Below, in pieces: positions 63,300 through 64,000 of a stretch of DNA of 64,000 bases. The notes under the pieces are model-generated. The model saw only the letters and a program-made list of their open reading frames with translations, made no database searches and was not told the DNA's origin. Each line of letters opens with the position of its first letter. Within the stretch, counting starts at the first letter, position 1. This DNA comes from Halarcobacter sp. (lineage in GTDB: Bacteria > Campylobacterota > Campylobacteria > Campylobacterales > Arcobacteraceae): assembly GCA_030145305.1 (NCBI GenBank), contig JAQYVX010000005.1, positions 124,001 through 188,000 of the forward strand, given 5' to 3'. Both the position numbers and the translations under genes were made by a program.

Positions 63300-64000
63300 C
63301 TAAAAATTTTTAATTAAATCTTTATAAATTGTTGTTAAACCTTCTACTTCTATTACGCTAGTTCTTTCACCTGTGCTATGAATAGTATCGTTTATAACAC
63401 CAAATTCAATTGCTTCTATTCCAAATGCACCAAAATATCTTGCATCTGAGGTTCCACCTGCTGTTGAGTGTTTTGTTTTTATTCCTAAGATTTTTTCAAT
63501 AGAGTTTTCCATAGCACATACTACTTTTGATTCTTTATTTGTTACAAAAGGGAAAGAGGCTTGAGTAGTTCTAAAATCATAGTCTAAGCCTTCTAAGTTT
63601 TTATGAATAAACTCTTCTACACTTTCTCTTGTAGTATTTGTAGAATTTCTTACATTAAACATTAGTTTTAATTCATTTGGAGTTACATTTGTAACTTGCA
63701 TTCCACCTCTTACATCTGTAATTACCATTTTTGAAGGTGCGAAATATTCATCACCATTATCTAAATTATGTCCTGCAATCTTTGGAAAAACAGAGCTGAA
63801 ATTATGTACTGGATTTATACATTTTTCAGGATAAGCGGCATGGCCTTGTTTACCTTTGATTGTAATATAACCATTTATACTTCCTCTTCTTCCTACTTTT
63901 ATAGCATCTCCAAAAATCTCTTCACAAGTAGGTTCTGCCACAACTGCATAATTTGGAATAAAATCTATTTCTTTTAAATGCTCAAGCATTTTAATTGTTC
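63300..64000 (-). CDS. dapE: Succinyl-diaminopimelate desuccinylase, C-terminal part (cut by window end)
   Basis: The frame stays open past the ATG at 63989 (reading TIKMLEHLKE), so the gene continues beyond the window and its N-terminal metal-binding residues are not visible. The visible part has the metal-binding AEPTCEE, the dimerisation region GRRGSINGYITIKGKQGHAAYPE and TAGGTSDARYFG, and a final histidine region TIHSTGERTS. DapE makes LL-diaminopimelate for lysine and peptidoglycan. Confidence 0.92.
   Translation of the reverse strand, partial: TIKMLEHLKEIDFIPNYAVVAEPTCEEIFGDAIKVGRRGSINGYITIKGKQGHAAYPEKCINPVHNFSSVFPKIAGHNLDNGDEYFAPSKMVITDVRGGMQVTNVTPNELKLMFNVRNSTNTTRESVEEFIHKNLEGLDYDFRTTQASFPFVTNKESKVVCAMENSIEKILGIKTKHSTAGGTSDARYFGAFGIEAIEFGVINDTIHSTGERTSVIEVEGLTTIYKDLIKNF

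Overview
The window is an AT-rich, gene-dense bacterial chromosome segment. The gene complement points to Campylobacterota, most likely an Arcobacteraceae member (an inference from family content, not a database match). Supporting features are the DUF5718 and DUF1853 proteins, many histidine kinases with an AHQWR-type H-box, an Mla-type lipid transporter with a STAS-permease fusion, c-type cytochromes with SoxW-like thioredoxins, and the low GC. I see no rRNA, tRNA, CRISPR array, insertion sequence or prophage. The first and last genes are cut by the window edges.

Layout. 1-4255: two two-component systems; the second is the tail of a minus-strand operon beginning with a thioredoxin-like protein and a monohaem cytochrome c. 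4379-9779: a divergent redox locus with a possible sigma-54 promoter, a 12-haem cytochrome c, two paralogous thioredoxin-fold proteins (one without the CXXC cysteines), a flavocytochrome c sulfide dehydrogenase-type flavoprotein without its usual cytochrome partner, and a small exported protein. 9853-16679: cardiolipin synthase, an EEP-family hydrolase, an unrecognised protein with an internal duplication, a DUF1853 protein, an ABC-F ATPase and a small membrane protein.

16727-24541: a pyruvate dehydrogenase module (lpdA, aceF, aceE) divergent from an octanoyltransferase/ligase (LipM-like) and lipA, so the complex sits beside the genes that lipoylate it. 24599-31447: an IclR regulator divergent from a four-gene operon encoding two intact CitE/malyl-CoA-lyase-family enzymes, an acyl-CoA synthetase fused to a degenerate CitE-like domain, and a mesaconyl-CoA-hydratase-like double hotdog protein. 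Together they suggest activation and cleavage of a C5 dicarboxylic acid (for example mesaconate) to glyoxylate and propionyl-CoA, or a related route.

31481-47101: a short GC-richer stretch with a mini-ORF, DUF5718, a chemoreceptor, an MFS transporter, a flavin reductase, a PepD-type peptidase, a four-gene Mla-like ABC lipid transporter, a tandem-Cache histidine kinase, and adjacent class I and class II fumarases. 47147-64000: housekeeping and accessory genes (NifX-like protein, methyltransferase, periplasmic-binding/PAS/GGDEF fusion, ligA, thioesterase, YbiT-type ABC-F, thiI), an orphan MotA/MotB-like (ZorAB-like) pair, an HxlR regulator divergent from three flavin oxidoreductases, a DsbC-like protein, a GyrI-like protein, YjdM and the 3' part of dapE.

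The best leads for undescribed biology are the 12-haem cytochrome/thioredoxin/flavoprotein locus, the ligase-pseudolyase fusion in the IclR-linked cluster, and the orphan ion-driven motor-like pair.
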